NCBI GenBank assembly: GCA_965652145.1
Contig: CBFGTV010000009.1
Coordinates: 1-64,000, forward strand
Length of the DNA: 64,000 bases
DNA from: CBFGTV01 sp965652145
GTDB taxonomy: Bacteria; Bacillota; Clostridia; Peptostreptococcales; Natronincolaceae
Direction of reading: 5' to 3'
The notes beneath the pieces were generated by a model. The model was not told where the DNA came from. It did no database searches and saw only the letters and a program-made list of their open reading frames with translations. This document shows, one piece after another, positions 50,844 to 60,688 of the stretch. A program made the translations under genes and the position numbers. Numbering within the stretch: the first letter of the stretch is position 1; each line of letters begins with the position of its first letter.

Positions 50844-51407
50844 TCAACCACCATAAACATCAACATTTTTCCCGACAAACTGTATTTCAACGGAATTCTT
50901 CTGCCTTAAATAAATATCCAATTTACCAGGGTAATAATCTATATCAGGCTTAATTTTTCCTGTTTTAACTTCCACATAGCCTTTTTGGTATTGCCCTGTA
51001 ACCTCCTGGGGAATGACCGTGATTTTAGGCCTGGATTTCGGAATCATTGTATATTGAAATTCTTGTCTTCTGGAATGGTACCTTCTCTTAGCCTGTTTTG
51101 CAATGGCCGGTCCCTTATGGATATCTGCCAGCTCCTTACCCTCCCTGGCAATTCTTGCAATCCCCCTCAGGGCATCTCTATGACCCTTTGCCGCATAGTC
51201 TCGATTAATTTGCTGTATACCCTTAAGGCCAGCTTCAGCAAAGCACTGGCTTTGGTCTATCAACAAGATCGCATCTGACATTTTAATCTTTAGCTCCGGC
51301 TCCACTGCCCTAAGCTCCATGGGCCATTGATGCTGCCTGATGGAATATTGACCATGGGTGGACCCTATTCCTATCAAAGCATTTTGTGACCGAATTTGTA
51401 TCTGCAT
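50844..51407 (-). CDS. yviE: YviE/DUF6470 family protein
   Basis: This 187-residue protein occupies the yviE position between flgL and fliW and has the expected opening MQIQIRSQNALIGIGSTHGQ and a basic, Gln-rich middle. No membrane segment or catalytic motif is seen. The role is unknown; its conserved position in motility operons suggests an assembly or regulatory function. Confidence 0.85.
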   Translation of the reverse strand: MQIQIRSQNALIGIGSTHGQYSIRQHQWPMELRAVEPELKIKMSDAILLIDQSQCFAEAGLKGIQQINRDYAAKGHRDALRGIARIAREGKELADIHKGPAIAKQAKRRYHSRRQEFQYTMIPKSRPKITVIPQEVTGQYQKGYVEVKTGKIKPDIDYYPGKLDIYLRQKNSVEIQFVGKNVDVYGG

Positions 51408-51458
51408 TTTCCATCACCTAACTTTCCATCTTCGGCATACGCTATTTAGTTGCCCAAT

Positions 51459-52430
51459 CTAACGGAGGAAATCCAGCAATGAGGGTTGAATAATTCTGGC
51501 TCCGATGGACAGGGAAGAGCGATAGACATTTTCCTCTGTCAGCAGATTCATGTATACCTCAGCCAAGTCTGCATCCTCTATTTCTGACTGCAAATTGGTA
51601 AAGTTTATTTTATCATCGGCAATACGATTTTGAACCAGTTCCATACGGTTAACCTTGGCACCTACCTGGGCCCGGGCGGTTAAATTGACATTGATGAATT
51701 GGTCTATTTTTTCCAGGGCACCGGTCAGCTTCTCGTCATCATCAGCCTGAAGGTACCCTTCAATTTCGCTGATAAAATCAATTAAGCCTACCGAATCACC
51801 TGCTGAACAGCTTCTTCCATCTTCTGGATTATCATCTGGATCCACTAAGTCAAAAAGCTCAAAGCCTAGGGTATTGATGGCAATTCGGTCGTTTATGCCC
51901 ACTTCAAATAGAATCTTATCATCCATTTCTGTAGGGTCGTATTCATCAACCAGGTTAACATTATATTTGTAGGTCTGGTTTACACTGTCATATTCCAAAA
52001 GGGGCTTGTCAGATGACTTTCCTGAAAAGATATATTGACCGGCATAGGTGGTATTTCCCAAGGTGACAATCTGATTTTTCAGCTCTGCCATTTCCTCTTG
52101 TATTTTAACCCGCTCTTCCACCGTTAAAACGCCATTGGATGCCTGTACTGTCAATTCTCTAATCTTTGACAGGGCATCGCCCATACCCTTAATGGCCAGC
52201 TCGGTGGTTTCCAGAAAGGACACCACATCATCAACATTTTTCTTGTATTGCTCCATTTGGCTAAGATCCGTCTTGATTTTCATACTTTTGGTAATGGCCA
52301 CAGGATTATCTGAGGGTAAATGATACTTTTTACCCGTTGATGCCTGCAGCATGGTTTTATCCATCCGAAGCATATTCCGATTCAGGTTCAGCATCAACTT
52401 GCTGATCATCATATTATTGGTAATTCTCAT
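51459..52430 (-). CDS. flgL: Hook-filament junction protein FlgL
   Basis: This 323-residue junction protein (HAP3) joins FlgK to the filament. The N-terminal MRITNNMMISKLMLNLNRN and the C-terminal SEIEDADLAEVYMNLLTEENVY are the flagellin-like ends. It follows flgK by 11 bases. Confidence 0.96.
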   Translation of the reverse strand: MRITNNMMISKLMLNLNRNMLRMDKTMLQASTGKKYHLPSDNPVAITKSMKIKTDLSQMEQYKKNVDDVVSFLETTELAIKGMGDALSKIRELTVQASNGVLTVEERVKIQEEMAELKNQIVTLGNTTYAGQYIFSGKSSDKPLLEYDSVNQTYKYNVNLVDEYDPTEMDDKILFEVGINDRIAINTLGFELFDLVDPDDNPEDGRSCSAGDSVGLIDFISEIEGYLQADDDEKLTGALEKIDQFINVNLTARAQVGAKVNRMELVQNRIADDKINFTNLQSEIEDADLAEVYMNLLTEENVYRSSLSIGARIIQPSLLDFLR

Positions 52431-52441
52431 GGCTTACCCTC

Positions 52442-53926
52442 CTATCTTCCTACGATTCCTATTCTGTTAATGACAACATCCAGCATTTCATCCATGGTGG
52501 TCATCATTCTGGCGGCGGCATTGTAGGCATGCTGGAACTTCACCATATTTGAAAGCTCCTCATCCATTGATACACTAGAGACGGCAAGCCTTTGACCATC
52601 AATGGTGGCCAAAAGGAACTCCTGGTTACCGGCCATTCGAATGGCCTCCTGGGTATCTACACCGAGATTTCCTATAAGGGATTTAAGATAATCCTCGGGC
52701 TTTACATTGCCCGGAAAAATTCCTTTATCCCGTAATGCAATTAGTTCTAATGCATTGGTATTTCCCTTGGGAAGTCCTTCTTCCTTTGCTGCAGCTGCAA
52801 TTTTATTGGGGTCAGCATCAATATCCAAAGAAATCCTTATATTTTTTGCATTAAGTCCTTCAGCAGGATCAGTCGTAGAAGCAACTCCGTTAACTGTAAA
52901 GAAATCAAGATTTTCGCTTCCGTCTAGACCAACACCTTGTCGATGTATCTCATTAACCGCCTCGGCAAACTCCTGTACAAATGTGTTTAATTGCTCAATA
53001 TAGTAGGGGATACCCTTACTGGTGGCGGTGGCACCATCTCTAATATCTAAAAGCCCCTTCAGCTCTCCCCCAAGGTTTTTGACGCTAAGCATGTCGCCAT
53101 TGGCCCATTTAACCTGCTTCATTGAAATATTGGGGTCAAAGCTGCTTGGGGTTTCAACGCTGCAGTCAAGCTTGTTGACCCGGTCGTGATATACCAAAGG
53201 TTGTCCATTAATTTGAAGCACCATCTTTTCACTCAGGCCGTCATTGTTATCGACCACCTTTACCACGTCAACATTCACCATCTTTGACAGCTCATCTATT
53301 AATACATTTCTTCTGTCTCGAAGGTCATTGGCATGGCTTCCGTCAGCCTCTGTACGATATATTTGGGCATTCAGAGCGGCAATTTGTTCCGCATAGGAAT
53401 TGATGGAATTAACTGTGGTTTGCACCTCATAATTTAAATCCTTAGCCATTTTTTCCAGCTGATTATACATATTGTTTACGGTATTGGTAAAGGTAATGGC
53501 TGTTTCCCTTACCAGGGTTCTGGTGGTTAATTTTTCTGGAGTTTTACTGAGCTCCTGAAGGGCATTAAATAATTCATCTACCACAGTGGTGATACCTGAA
53601 TCTGAGGGTTCGTTGAAGATCGCTTCTATGAAGCTTAGGCCCTCCTGCTTGGCAGCCCAATAACCATATGTAGTAACCTCGCCACGATATTTGTAATCTA
53701 GAAATTCATTTCTGACCTGGGTAATCGATAGGGTATCAACGCCGGTTCCCAGCATCCCCTGTCCGCCATAGAGGGCCATGGGGGTACTTTGGGCTTGATT
53801 TAGCCTTTGCCTGGAATACCCCACCGTATTAACATTGGATATATTGTGACCGGTGATATCTAAGGCTCTTTGGGCGGCAAATAAACCTGATCTGACTGTA
53901 TTAAAACCTAAAAAAGTTGAACGCAT
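52442..53926 (-). CDS. flgK: Hook-filament junction protein FlgK
   Basis: This 494-residue junction protein (HAP1) sits next to the hook. It has FNTVRSGLFAAQRALDITGHNISN at the N-terminus (the flagellar rod/hook signature) and LSNMVKFQHAYNAAARMMTTMDEML at the C-terminus. It is exported with the help of FlgN, encoded 17 bases upstream. Confidence 0.97.
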   Translation of the reverse strand: MRSTFLGFNTVRSGLFAAQRALDITGHNISNVNTVGYSRQRLNQAQSTPMALYGGQGMLGTGVDTLSITQVRNEFLDYKYRGEVTTYGYWAAKQEGLSFIEAIFNEPSDSGITTVVDELFNALQELSKTPEKLTTRTLVRETAITFTNTVNNMYNQLEKMAKDLNYEVQTTVNSINSYAEQIAALNAQIYRTEADGSHANDLRDRRNVLIDELSKMVNVDVVKVVDNNDGLSEKMVLQINGQPLVYHDRVNKLDCSVETPSSFDPNISMKQVKWANGDMLSVKNLGGELKGLLDIRDGATATSKGIPYYIEQLNTFVQEFAEAVNEIHRQGVGLDGSENLDFFTVNGVASTTDPAEGLNAKNIRISLDIDADPNKIAAAAKEEGLPKGNTNALELIALRDKGIFPGNVKPEDYLKSLIGNLGVDTQEAIRMAGNQEFLLATIDGQRLAVSSVSMDEELSNMVKFQHAYNAAARMMTTMDEMLDVVINRIGIVGR

Positions 53927-53943
53927 TTGTAACCCTCCTTTTA

Positions 53944-54444
53944 TTAAACCCTTGCATCGAAGAGGTTTGTCTTAACTTTTCCCTTTCCATCTGCTTTTTT
54001 TCCATAATTGTTATCATCAGTTAAATGATCAGTCATTAATTCCAAACTCATTTCAATATATTCCAGATGCTGCTCCATTAGCTTTTGGTTAATTTGATTG
54101 GTTTCATGGATTGCCTCAATGGTTTCAAGAAGCTTATATCTTATTTCATCTAATTCATCTATTACCTGTTGATCGGTCAAATGAAGCAAAAACTCTGACA
54201 AGCTGTCAATTTCATCTACCTCAAGGGTATCGGCAGCATTGATAAAAACGGATCTTCTAATTCTCTCAAAGGTTCCCATTTTCATCATATATTGCTGCTC
54301 TTTTTTAGTCATTTCTTCCAATTCCTTTACCTTGCCCCTTTTAATGACCTCTGTTTTACTCTTTTCAAGATTTAATACCTCTTCATACATTTGGAGCTCT
54401 TGAAAAAGTGCCTCTTTTAACTGCTCCACTTCCCTTTCTAGCAT
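53944..54444 (-). CDS. flgN: FlgN family export chaperone
   Basis: This 166-residue helical protein is placed between flgM and flgK, the flgN position. Residues about 1-140 form acidic coiled coils (LFQELQMYEEVLNLEKSKTEV). FlgN chaperones FlgK and FlgL for export. The C-terminal 25 residues are basic and likely unstructured. Confidence 0.88.
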   Translation of the reverse strand: MLEREVEQLKEALFQELQMYEEVLNLEKSKTEVIKRGKVKELEEMTKKEQQYMMKMGTFERIRRSVFINAADTLEVDEIDSLSEFLLHLTDQQVIDELDEIRYKLLETIEAIHETNQINQKLMEQHLEYIEMSLELMTDHLTDDNNYGKKADGKGKVKTNLFDARV

Positions 54445-54475
54445 ATTATCACCTCAAACCCTTCTCCAACGGAGG

Positions 54476-54766
54476 CTAGATTTTTTTATCAATGTGAATA
54501 CTGGCTATTATTTTATCGGCAATTTCCTTACCCGAAATATCGTAGGTTCCCTGTTGTATTTTTTCCTTCAGGGCCTTCACCTTTTCTTCTCGAATCTCGG
54601 GCAGCTTATTAAAGGCCTTCACTGCCACCTGAAAATCCTTGGCGCCGTCGGATAGCTGCAATTGATCCTTACATCGCTGCGATTCCTTCACCGATGATGC
54701 CTGGTGATTGGTTTTATCATAGATTTTCATAGCCTGAATGACATTGGGATGATGATTAATTTTCAT
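54476..54766 (-). CDS. flgM: Anti-sigma-28 factor FlgM
   Basis: This 96-residue protein binds sigma-D until the hook is complete. The C-terminal helix region (EIREEKVKALKEKIQQGTYD and SGKEIADKII) is the sigma-binding segment. The ATG at 54766 (MKINHHPNVIQAM) follows GAGGTG and is preferred to a start 15 bases upstream. A sigma-D promoter precedes it, giving feedback control. Confidence 0.93.
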   Translation of the reverse strand: MKINHHPNVIQAMKIYDKTNHQASSVKESQRCKDQLQLSDGAKDFQVAVKAFNKLPEIREEKVKALKEKIQQGTYDISGKEIADKIIASIHIDKKI

Positions 54767-54808
54767 AAAAAAACACCTCAACTCTTTCCGATTTATCTCT
54801 CTAACATA

Positions 54809-54835
54809 TTATCGGCAATCGTCAGGTGTTTCTTA
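54809..54835 (-). promoter_or_regulatory. Sigma-D promoter of flgM
   Basis: TAAG and a perfect GCCGATAA are separated by exactly 15 bases on the minus strand. It lies just after the yvyF stop. Confidence 0.88.
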
Positions 54836-54838
54836 AGC

Positions 54839-55264
54839 TTATTTTAACTTTTTTCTGATTTCTGTAATGTACATCTTGTGTCCGCTTTTGTCTATACGAT
54901 TCTTTTCACGATTCTTTTCCGGGGCCTTTGGCTTGGTTACTGCTGTAAATTCCCGGTGCATTTCAATAATACATTCATCACAAAATCTTCCGCTTCTAAT
55001 TGATTTTCCACATCTTTCACAATCCAACAGATAATTATTTTCCTCTCGGATTTCAATTCTATTTTCTCGAAGATAACGCAGTATTTGCTTTTCTGTGACC
55101 TGGGTTGCTTCAGAAACCTCGGAAACCGTCGCTCCCGGGTTATCATAAAGGTATTCCTTTACCCTTTTAAAATCATCCTCGTCGTTAGACATACAACGGG
55201 AACAAACATCGATTCCATTGTATGCAAATACCCTGCCGCATTTTGAACAATTCCTCAGTTCCAT
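54839..55264 (-). CDS. yvyF: YvyF-type flagellar operon protein (zinc ribbons and helix-turn-helix)
   Basis: This 141-residue protein has CxxC pairs at NCSKCGRVF and DVCSRCMSN, a winged-helix-like stretch (ATVSEVSEATQVTEKQILRYLRENRIEI) and a second zinc site (CERCGKSIRSGRFCDEC). In B. subtilis yvyF lies between comFC and flgM, as here. The function is not established; DNA binding is plausible. A shorter paralogue lies at 32370-32606. Confidence 0.9.
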   Translation of the reverse strand: MELRNCSKCGRVFAYNGIDVCSRCMSNDEDDFKRVKEYLYDNPGATVSEVSEATQVTEKQILRYLRENRIEIREENNYLLDCERCGKSIRSGRFCDECIIEMHREFTAVTKPKAPEKNREKNRIDKSGHKMYITEIRKKLK

Positions 55265-55284
55265 AATAAGATCCCCCTCTCAGA

Positions 55285-55989
55285 CTATACATTCTTTTTA
55301 AGACTGCGGGCCAAGGTAAATACTGTCACTGATTTGGCTCCCGCCTCCAGTAATAGCTTGCCGCATGCTTCAACTGTTGACCCAGTGGTCAAAATATCAT
55401 CAATTAACAAAATATTCAGTCCCATCACCTGATGGGGTTTTTTTAAAGCAAAGGCATCCTTGACATTTTGTCGTCGCTTAAGCCTCGACAGCTGATGCAT
55501 AACTCTGGTGCTTTTAATTCTGATCAAGTTATTAAGGCTGGTGTCTACCTGACATTCCATTGCAATATATTTTGACAGCAGGGCTGATTGATTAAAGCCC
55601 CGCTGGCTGTGTCGTTTTTGATACAGCGGTACGGGTATCATCAAGTCTATATTTAACCGTTCCCGCTGAATATGCAGAGCCATCATCCTTCCCAATATCC
55701 TGGCTAAATAAGTTTGATGCTGGTATTTTAGCCTGAATATTAGTTTAACAATATCACCCTGATATTCAAAGACTGAAAACATCCGCATTGATTCAGTGCC
55801 CAATAAAACCCCAGATTGTATCCATCTGCCTTGAGGAACAAAGGGAAGCTGATCCCGGCAGCTAGTGCATATATAGGAGCGATCTTTTTCTGTTAGGGAG
55901 TTCTTACAGATAATACACTCTGTTTTGGGCGGAAAGATTAAATCTCCAAGGGCTTCAGCATAGGATTGAATATATTTTCTATATTTCAT
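55285..55989 (-). CDS. comFC: ComFC family phosphoribosyltransferase-like protein
   Basis: This 234-residue protein has an N-terminal four-Cys zinc site (CIICKNSLTEKDRSYICTSC) and a type I phosphoribosyltransferase core with ILLIDDILTTGSTVEACGKLL. ComFC takes part in DNA uptake and processing in competent bacteria. It lies 90 bases after recD2 and 20 before yvyF. No comFA is adjacent. Confidence 0.93.
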   Translation of the reverse strand: MKYRKYIQSYAEALGDLIFPPKTECIICKNSLTEKDRSYICTSCRDQLPFVPQGRWIQSGVLLGTESMRMFSVFEYQGDIVKLIFRLKYQHQTYLARILGRMMALHIQRERLNIDLMIPVPLYQKRHSQRGFNQSALLSKYIAMECQVDTSLNNLIRIKSTRVMHQLSRLKRRQNVKDAFALKKPHQVMGLNILLIDDILTTGSTVEACGKLLLEAGAKSVTVFTLARSLKKNV

Positions 55990-56078
55990 AGCTCACCTGT
56001 TTCTTTAATCATATTGAATCCTGTCTTTTAATTCAACATTTTTTTGACTATTTCCTGCCGGAAAAGGAATATTTAAGA

Positions 56079-58319
56079 CTATATTCCCCCCTGTTGAAAT
56101 TCAAAAAAACCTTTCATCCGTTGCCCAAGACCTGAATATCGCTGAATAATTCTGTCATTTTTCACCATTTGATTCAGGTAGGCCTCTGTACCTACCATCA
56201 CCACTAAATTTCTAGCCCTGGTTACGGCGGTGTAAAGGAGATTTTTTGTCAATAGCATCGGCGGCCCCCAGGTTATGGGCATTACCACTACGGGGAACTC
56301 ACTTCCCTGGCTCTTATGTACCGTCACGCAATAGGCCAGCTCCAGCTCATCCAATTGATTAAATTCATAATTAACCAGACGATTTTCGTCAAAGAGTACG
56401 GAGAGCTGCTGCTGCTGGAAGTCAATGGCGTGGACTGAGCCAATGTCGCCATTAAAAACCCCCTCCCCCCGTTCATCTTGTCCCTGGGAATCGATGATAA
56501 TCCATTGTAGAGAATAATTATTTTTGATTTGCATGACCTTGTCTCCAACTCGATACAGCTTTCCGCCATATTCCTTTTCAGCCTTCCATTTTTCCGGTGG
56601 GTTTAAGGATTGCTGCAGGGCCTTGTTCAGATTGATCATACCCACCTCACCCTTTTTCATGGGCGACAGCACCTGAATATCCTTCAAGGGATCAAAGCCA
56701 TAATGCCTTGGCAGCCGTTCCTTTACCAGCTGAACCAGTGTTTGTAAAAGGACTTCTTTATTATTTCGGCCAATAAAATAGAAATCTTTATCCTTTACAT
56801 TACATTGGGGAGGATCGCCCTGGTTAATGCGATGGGCATTAACGACAATCATGCTTTCCCGGGCTTGTCTAAAAATTTCTGTCAACCGGACCACCTGAAT
56901 AATCTTACTTTCGATTATGTCCCTTAATACATTGCCCGCCCCCACAGAGGGAAGCTGATCAACGTCTCCTACCAAAATCAGGCGAGTTCCCGGCCGGATA
57001 GCCTTTAACAGGCTATGCATCAATAAAATATCTACCATGGACATTTCATCAACAATAATGACATCGGCCTCAAGGGGGTCCTCCTCATTTTTTTGAAAGC
57101 TCATTTCCTGTTCTTCATCGCCATACCCTATTTCCAACAATCTATGAATGGTTTTGGCCTCTTTTCCCGTGGCCTCTGTCATTCTTTTGGCAGCCCTTCC
57201 CGTAGGGGCCGCCAGCAGTATTTTTAACTGCAGCTTTTCAAAAATCCGAATTAGCGTATTAATCGTGGTGGTCTTGCCGGTACCAGGCCCTCCGGTGATG
57301 ACTGTAATGCCGTTTTGTATCGATTGCTTAATGGCTTCTTTTTGATTGGAAGCCAAAAGAATTTCCTCCTCCTTTTCTATTTTATGTAGCTCCTCATCAA
57401 TATTTAAGCTGGAGGACTGGAAATTAACCTGGGCAAGCTCAATCAGTTTTTTGCATGTATAGGTCTCTGCATAGTAATAGACCATCGAGTAGATATGAAA
57501 GGTTTCGCCATTCCTTTCAAGATGAATCTTTTGTTCCAGGGTTAGATGCTGTATGGCATCCTCCACCGATTGAGGGCTTGCTCCCACCAGGTCAGTCGTC
57601 CTATGGACCAAGTCTGCCCAGGGGGCATAGGTGTGCCCCTCGGTGTGAAAGCTGTTCAACAGGTATTTGGTCGCTGCTAAAATACGATATTTTGAATCAA
57701 GGGGAATTCCCATGGTCTGGGCAATATGATCTGCCTTTTTAAAACCAATTCCAGTTACATCCTCTGCTAATCGATAAGGGTTTTCCTGAATCAAGGGGAT
57801 TGTTTTTTCTCCATATTTTTTATAAATTTTGATGGCATAGTTGGGGGTAATACCATATTGAGAAAGAAATAATATAATCTCCCTCAGCTCCCGCTGCTCT
57901 CGAAAGGCCTCAGCAATGGAACCGGCCTTTGCTTCTCCAATTCCCGGCACCTCCTTTAGACGATGGGGCTCAGCCTGTAAAATATCAAAGGTTTCCAAAC
58001 CAAAATAATCTACAATTCTCCTGGCCATCTTTTCTCCGATTCCATGGATCATACCAGATGATAAATAGCTGATCATCCCCTCTATGGTGGAGGGCTTCAC
58101 CGGCTTATATTCCTGCACCTCCAGCTGTCTGCCATAGCTGGGGTGCATGGTCCACCTACCCTTTACAATGAGGTCCTCCCCTTCCCGGAGGGCAGGCAGG
58201 ATTCCAACGACGGTGATATCCTCTTCCGCCGCAGACAAAATCCCTACCGTATACCCATTGGATTCATTTTGATATATCACTTCAACTAGTTTTCCTTCTA
58301 CCTCTATCAGGGTTCTCAC
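56079..58319 (-). CDS. recD2: RecD2-type DNA helicase
   Basis: This 746-residue 5'-3' superfamily 1B helicase has an N-terminal OB-like domain and helix-hairpin-helix region (EVPGIGEAKAGSIAEAF), Walker A ITGGPGTGKTTTINTL (near residue 340), Walker B-like DVIIVDEMSMVDI, LVGDVDQLPSVGAGNVL and C-terminal YCVTVHKSQGSEFPVVVMP. The long N-terminus distinguishes RecD2 from RecD of RecBCD. It is involved in DNA repair and mismatch tolerance. It heads the string recD2-comFC-yvyF. Confidence 0.95.
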   Translation of the reverse strand: MRTLIEVEGKLVEVIYQNESNGYTVGILSAAEEDITVVGILPALREGEDLIVKGRWTMHPSYGRQLEVQEYKPVKPSTIEGMISYLSSGMIHGIGEKMARRIVDYFGLETFDILQAEPHRLKEVPGIGEAKAGSIAEAFREQRELREIILFLSQYGITPNYAIKIYKKYGEKTIPLIQENPYRLAEDVTGIGFKKADHIAQTMGIPLDSKYRILAATKYLLNSFHTEGHTYAPWADLVHRTTDLVGASPQSVEDAIQHLTLEQKIHLERNGETFHIYSMVYYYAETYTCKKLIELAQVNFQSSSLNIDEELHKIEKEEEILLASNQKEAIKQSIQNGITVITGGPGTGKTTTINTLIRIFEKLQLKILLAAPTGRAAKRMTEATGKEAKTIHRLLEIGYGDEEQEMSFQKNEEDPLEADVIIVDEMSMVDILLMHSLLKAIRPGTRLILVGDVDQLPSVGAGNVLRDIIESKIIQVVRLTEIFRQARESMIVVNAHRINQGDPPQCNVKDKDFYFIGRNNKEVLLQTLVQLVKERLPRHYGFDPLKDIQVLSPMKKGEVGMINLNKALQQSLNPPEKWKAEKEYGGKLYRVGDKVMQIKNNYSLQWIIIDSQGQDERGEGVFNGDIGSVHAIDFQQQQLSVLFDENRLVNYEFNQLDELELAYCVTVHKSQGSEFPVVVMPITWGPPMLLTKNLLYTAVTRARNLVVMVGTEAYLNQMVKNDRIIQRYSGLGQRMKGFFEFQQGGI

Positions 58320-58372
58320 CTCTTAAGCAATTGTTAATAGTAATATTATACCATAAAAGTTAGCTGAACATA

Positions 58373-58408
58373 ATAAAGACCCTATTCCATCACAAATAGG
58401 GTCTTTAT
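58373..58408 (-). terminator. Terminator of metK
   Basis: A 14-bp stem (58373-58386 with 58395-58408) begins about 20 bases after the metK stop; the arms are A/T at the ends and GC in the middle. Confidence 0.8.
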
Positions 58409-58427
58409 AAATCATCCAAGGGATATC

Positions 58428-59618
58428 TTATTGTCCCAGGGCCTCTCTTCTAAGAATTTCTGCCTTGTCAGTTTTTTCCCAGGGTAGGGCCAAATCGGTT
58501 CTTCCAAAGTGTCCGTAGGCTGCAATTTGTTTATAAATTGGCCTTCTCAAATCTAAGTCTCGAATAATGGCCGCTGGTCTTAAATCAAAGTGTTTCCTCA
58601 CCAGTTCAACCAGCAATCCCTCATCCACCTTTCCTGTACCAAAGGTTTCTACCAATACCGATACAGGCTGGGCCACCCCAATGGCATAGGCCAGTTCAAT
58701 TTCACATTTATCGGCAAGGCCTGCAGCCACGATATTTTTTGCTACATACCTGGCAGCATAGGCAGCAGAACGATCCACCTTTGTTGGGTCCTTCCCAGAA
58801 AAGGCACCGCCGCCATGACGGGCATAGCCGCCATAGGTGTCAACAATAATCTTTCTACCGGTTAACCCGGCATCACCCTGGGGTCCACCGATTACAAACC
58901 GGCCCGTCGGGTTAATATAATACTTGGTCTTTTCGTCCAGCAAACCAGCCGGCACCACCTGATTGATCACATGCTTGATTAAATCCCTTTCGATGGTTTC
59001 CTGGTCTACCTCAGGGCCATGCTGGGTGGAAATAACAATTGTGTCAATACGCAGGGGCTTATCGCCATCATACTCTACAGTCACCTGGGTTTTTCCATCA
59101 GGTCTTAAATAATCAAGGGTACCATCCTTGCGTACATCAGAAAGTCGCTTTGAAAGCTTATGGGCCAAGGAAATTGGTAAAGGCATCAATTCAGGTGTTT
59201 CATTGCAGGCAAAGCCAAACATAATCCCTTGATCACCAGCACCGATGGCCTCCAGTTCATCTACCATTTGCCCCTTTTTTCTCTCTAACGCCTCATCAAC
59301 CCCCATGGCAATATCAGAGGACTGCTCGTCAATGGCTGTTAAAACGGCGCAGGTATCGCAGTCAAAGCCAAACTTTGCACGGGTATAGCCAATTTCTTCA
59401 ATTGTCTTTCTAACTACCTTTGGAATATCAACGTAGCAATCGGTGGTGATTTCACCGGCCACCAGAACCAATCCAGTGGTAACAGTGGTTTCACAAGCAA
59501 CTCTGGCCTTTGGATCCTTTTCAAATATTGCATCTAATACTGCATCAGAAATTTGGTCACAGATCTTATCTGGATGTCCTTCTGTCACTGACTCTGAAGT
59601 AAATAGTCTTCGTGCCAT
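58428..59618 (-). CDS. metK: S-adenosylmethionine synthetase
   Basis: This 396-residue cytoplasmic enzyme makes SAM from methionine and ATP. Signature parts are TSESVTEGHPDKICDQISDAVLD (cut here for length), GAGDQGIMFGFA and the P-loop-like GGGAFSGKDPTKVDRSAAY. A SAM-I riboswitch lies in its leader, so high SAM should switch it off. GGGAGGTAA precedes the ATG. Confidence 0.97.
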   Translation of the reverse strand: MARRLFTSESVTEGHPDKICDQISDAVLDAIFEKDPKARVACETTVTTGLVLVAGEITTDCYVDIPKVVRKTIEEIGYTRAKFGFDCDTCAVLTAIDEQSSDIAMGVDEALERKKGQMVDELEAIGAGDQGIMFGFACNETPELMPLPISLAHKLSKRLSDVRKDGTLDYLRPDGKTQVTVEYDGDKPLRIDTIVISTQHGPEVDQETIERDLIKHVINQVVPAGLLDEKTKYYINPTGRFVIGGPQGDAGLTGRKIIVDTYGGYARHGGGAFSGKDPTKVDRSAAYAARYVAKNIVAAGLADKCEIELAYAIGVAQPVSVLVETFGTGKVDEGLLVELVRKHFDLRPAAIIRDLDLRRPIYKQIAAYGHFGRTDLALPWEKTDKAEILRREALGQ

Positions 59619-59756
59619 TAAAAATTACCTCCCTTTTCCTAATGTTATCAGGCTATCTGTATAATCGAGCTTCCTGAGCGTGAAGGTTTTCTGTACTAAT
59701 ATACCCATCCATGCCAGGAAAATATGCTGATCTGAAATAGGAATAATTGATTGCAA

Positions 59757-59900
59757 TAAAAAAACCTCTTTCAAGAAGAGGCATATCAACTATATATGCT
59801 TACCTCATCTTTCAGAATCAGAATCTGTGGGAATTAGCACCGTACGCTACGGTTGCCGGGTATCATCGGGCCCTTCCCTCCACCACTCTTGATAAGGCAT
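59757..59900 (-). promoter_or_regulatory. SAM-I riboswitch (S-box) with terminator, controls metK
   Basis: On the minus strand the aptamer core reads CTTATCAAGAGTGGTGGAGG, then GGCCCGATGATACCCGGCAA and GGTGCTAATTCC; P1 pairs CCTTATC with GATGAGG (about 59803-59898). Downstream is a 6-bp terminator stem (59765-59781) followed by seven T. This is the classic arrangement in which SAM binding favours termination. The stretch 59619-59756 between the terminator and metK shows nothing else I can name. Confidence 0.97.
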
Positions 59901-59931
59901 CAAGATTTTTATTTAATTGAATTACTAACTC

Positions 59932-59960
59932 ATAATATCATTGAGTTGTATATCTGTCAA
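59932..59960 (-). promoter_or_regulatory. Sigma-A promoter of the SAM riboswitch-metK transcript
   Basis: A perfect TTGACA and TATTAT are separated by 17 bases on the minus strand, giving a start near 59925. Confidence 0.85.
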
Positions 59961-60018
59961 CATATTTTTTACTAATATGAAACTTTTAAAAAAGCTTGTA
60001 TTTTCATCTAACCTGCTT

Positions 60019-60486
60019 CTAAATACTTGTAATAACATAGCTCAAGGTAAACATAATGCTGCCCGCTACGACGGTGCCCAGGGCGATGGCCGGAAAGGCT
60101 ATTTTGATAGGAATATTAAATATTGTGGCGGCCAGGCACCCTGACCATACCCCGGTGGTTGGTAATGGGATAGCAACAAACAATACCAGGCCCAGGGCAC
60201 TGTAACGTTTAATTTTATCGCTTTTCTTAATGGTCCTTCGTAAAATTCGGTTCACCAGATTTTTAAAGGGCTTTAAATCTCTAAAGAATAATACAACAGG
60301 CTTTAGAAAAAATAACAGAAAGGGTACAGGAATTAAGCTGCCCAGAACCCCCAATAATGTTGCATGTAAAGGATGCATTCCTAAGGAAACCCCCAGTGGG
60401 ATCGCTCCCCTCAGCTCTGCCAAGGGCATGGCGGCAACCAGCAGCACCATCAGTTCTCGGGTTATCACCTCAAATATTTTTCCCAT
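60019..60486 (-). CDS. Small multidrug export family membrane protein (COG2426)
   Basis: This 155-residue protein has about four hydrophobic segments and the family stretch AAMPLAELRGAIPLGVSLGM near the N-terminus, plus VLFVAIPLPTTGVWSGCLAA. The family is named for putative multidrug export but the substrate is not known. It has its own ribosome-binding site (GAGGTGA) and lies between metK and a divergent small gene. Confidence 0.88.
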   Translation of the reverse strand: MGKIFEVITRELMVLLVAAMPLAELRGAIPLGVSLGMHPLHATLLGVLGSLIPVPFLLFFLKPVVLFFRDLKPFKNLVNRILRRTIKKSDKIKRYSALGLVLFVAIPLPTTGVWSGCLAATIFNIPIKIAFPAIALGTVVAGSIMFTLSYVITSI

Positions 60487-60597
60487 CAGTTCACCTCAAT
60501 TCTTCTGTATTACCATTATATCATATATTTTGAAAAAGATTCCTTAGAGGATGGTCTGTTATTTTTAGGAATTTTGTATAATTTTAACTTAAATCTA

Positions 60598-60627
60598 TTG
60601 TTTATTAAATGTAATCATTGGTATAAT
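60598..60627 (+). promoter_or_regulatory. Promoter of the Spo0E-like gene
   Basis: TTGTTT and TATAAT are separated by 18 bases. The start would be near 60634, about 55 bases before the gene. Confidence 0.5.
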
Positions 60628-60688
60628 AACATTACATTTAGCTGCATGTTTTCTTTAGACAGCACTTATTGGTTAAGGGGGGCAGAGT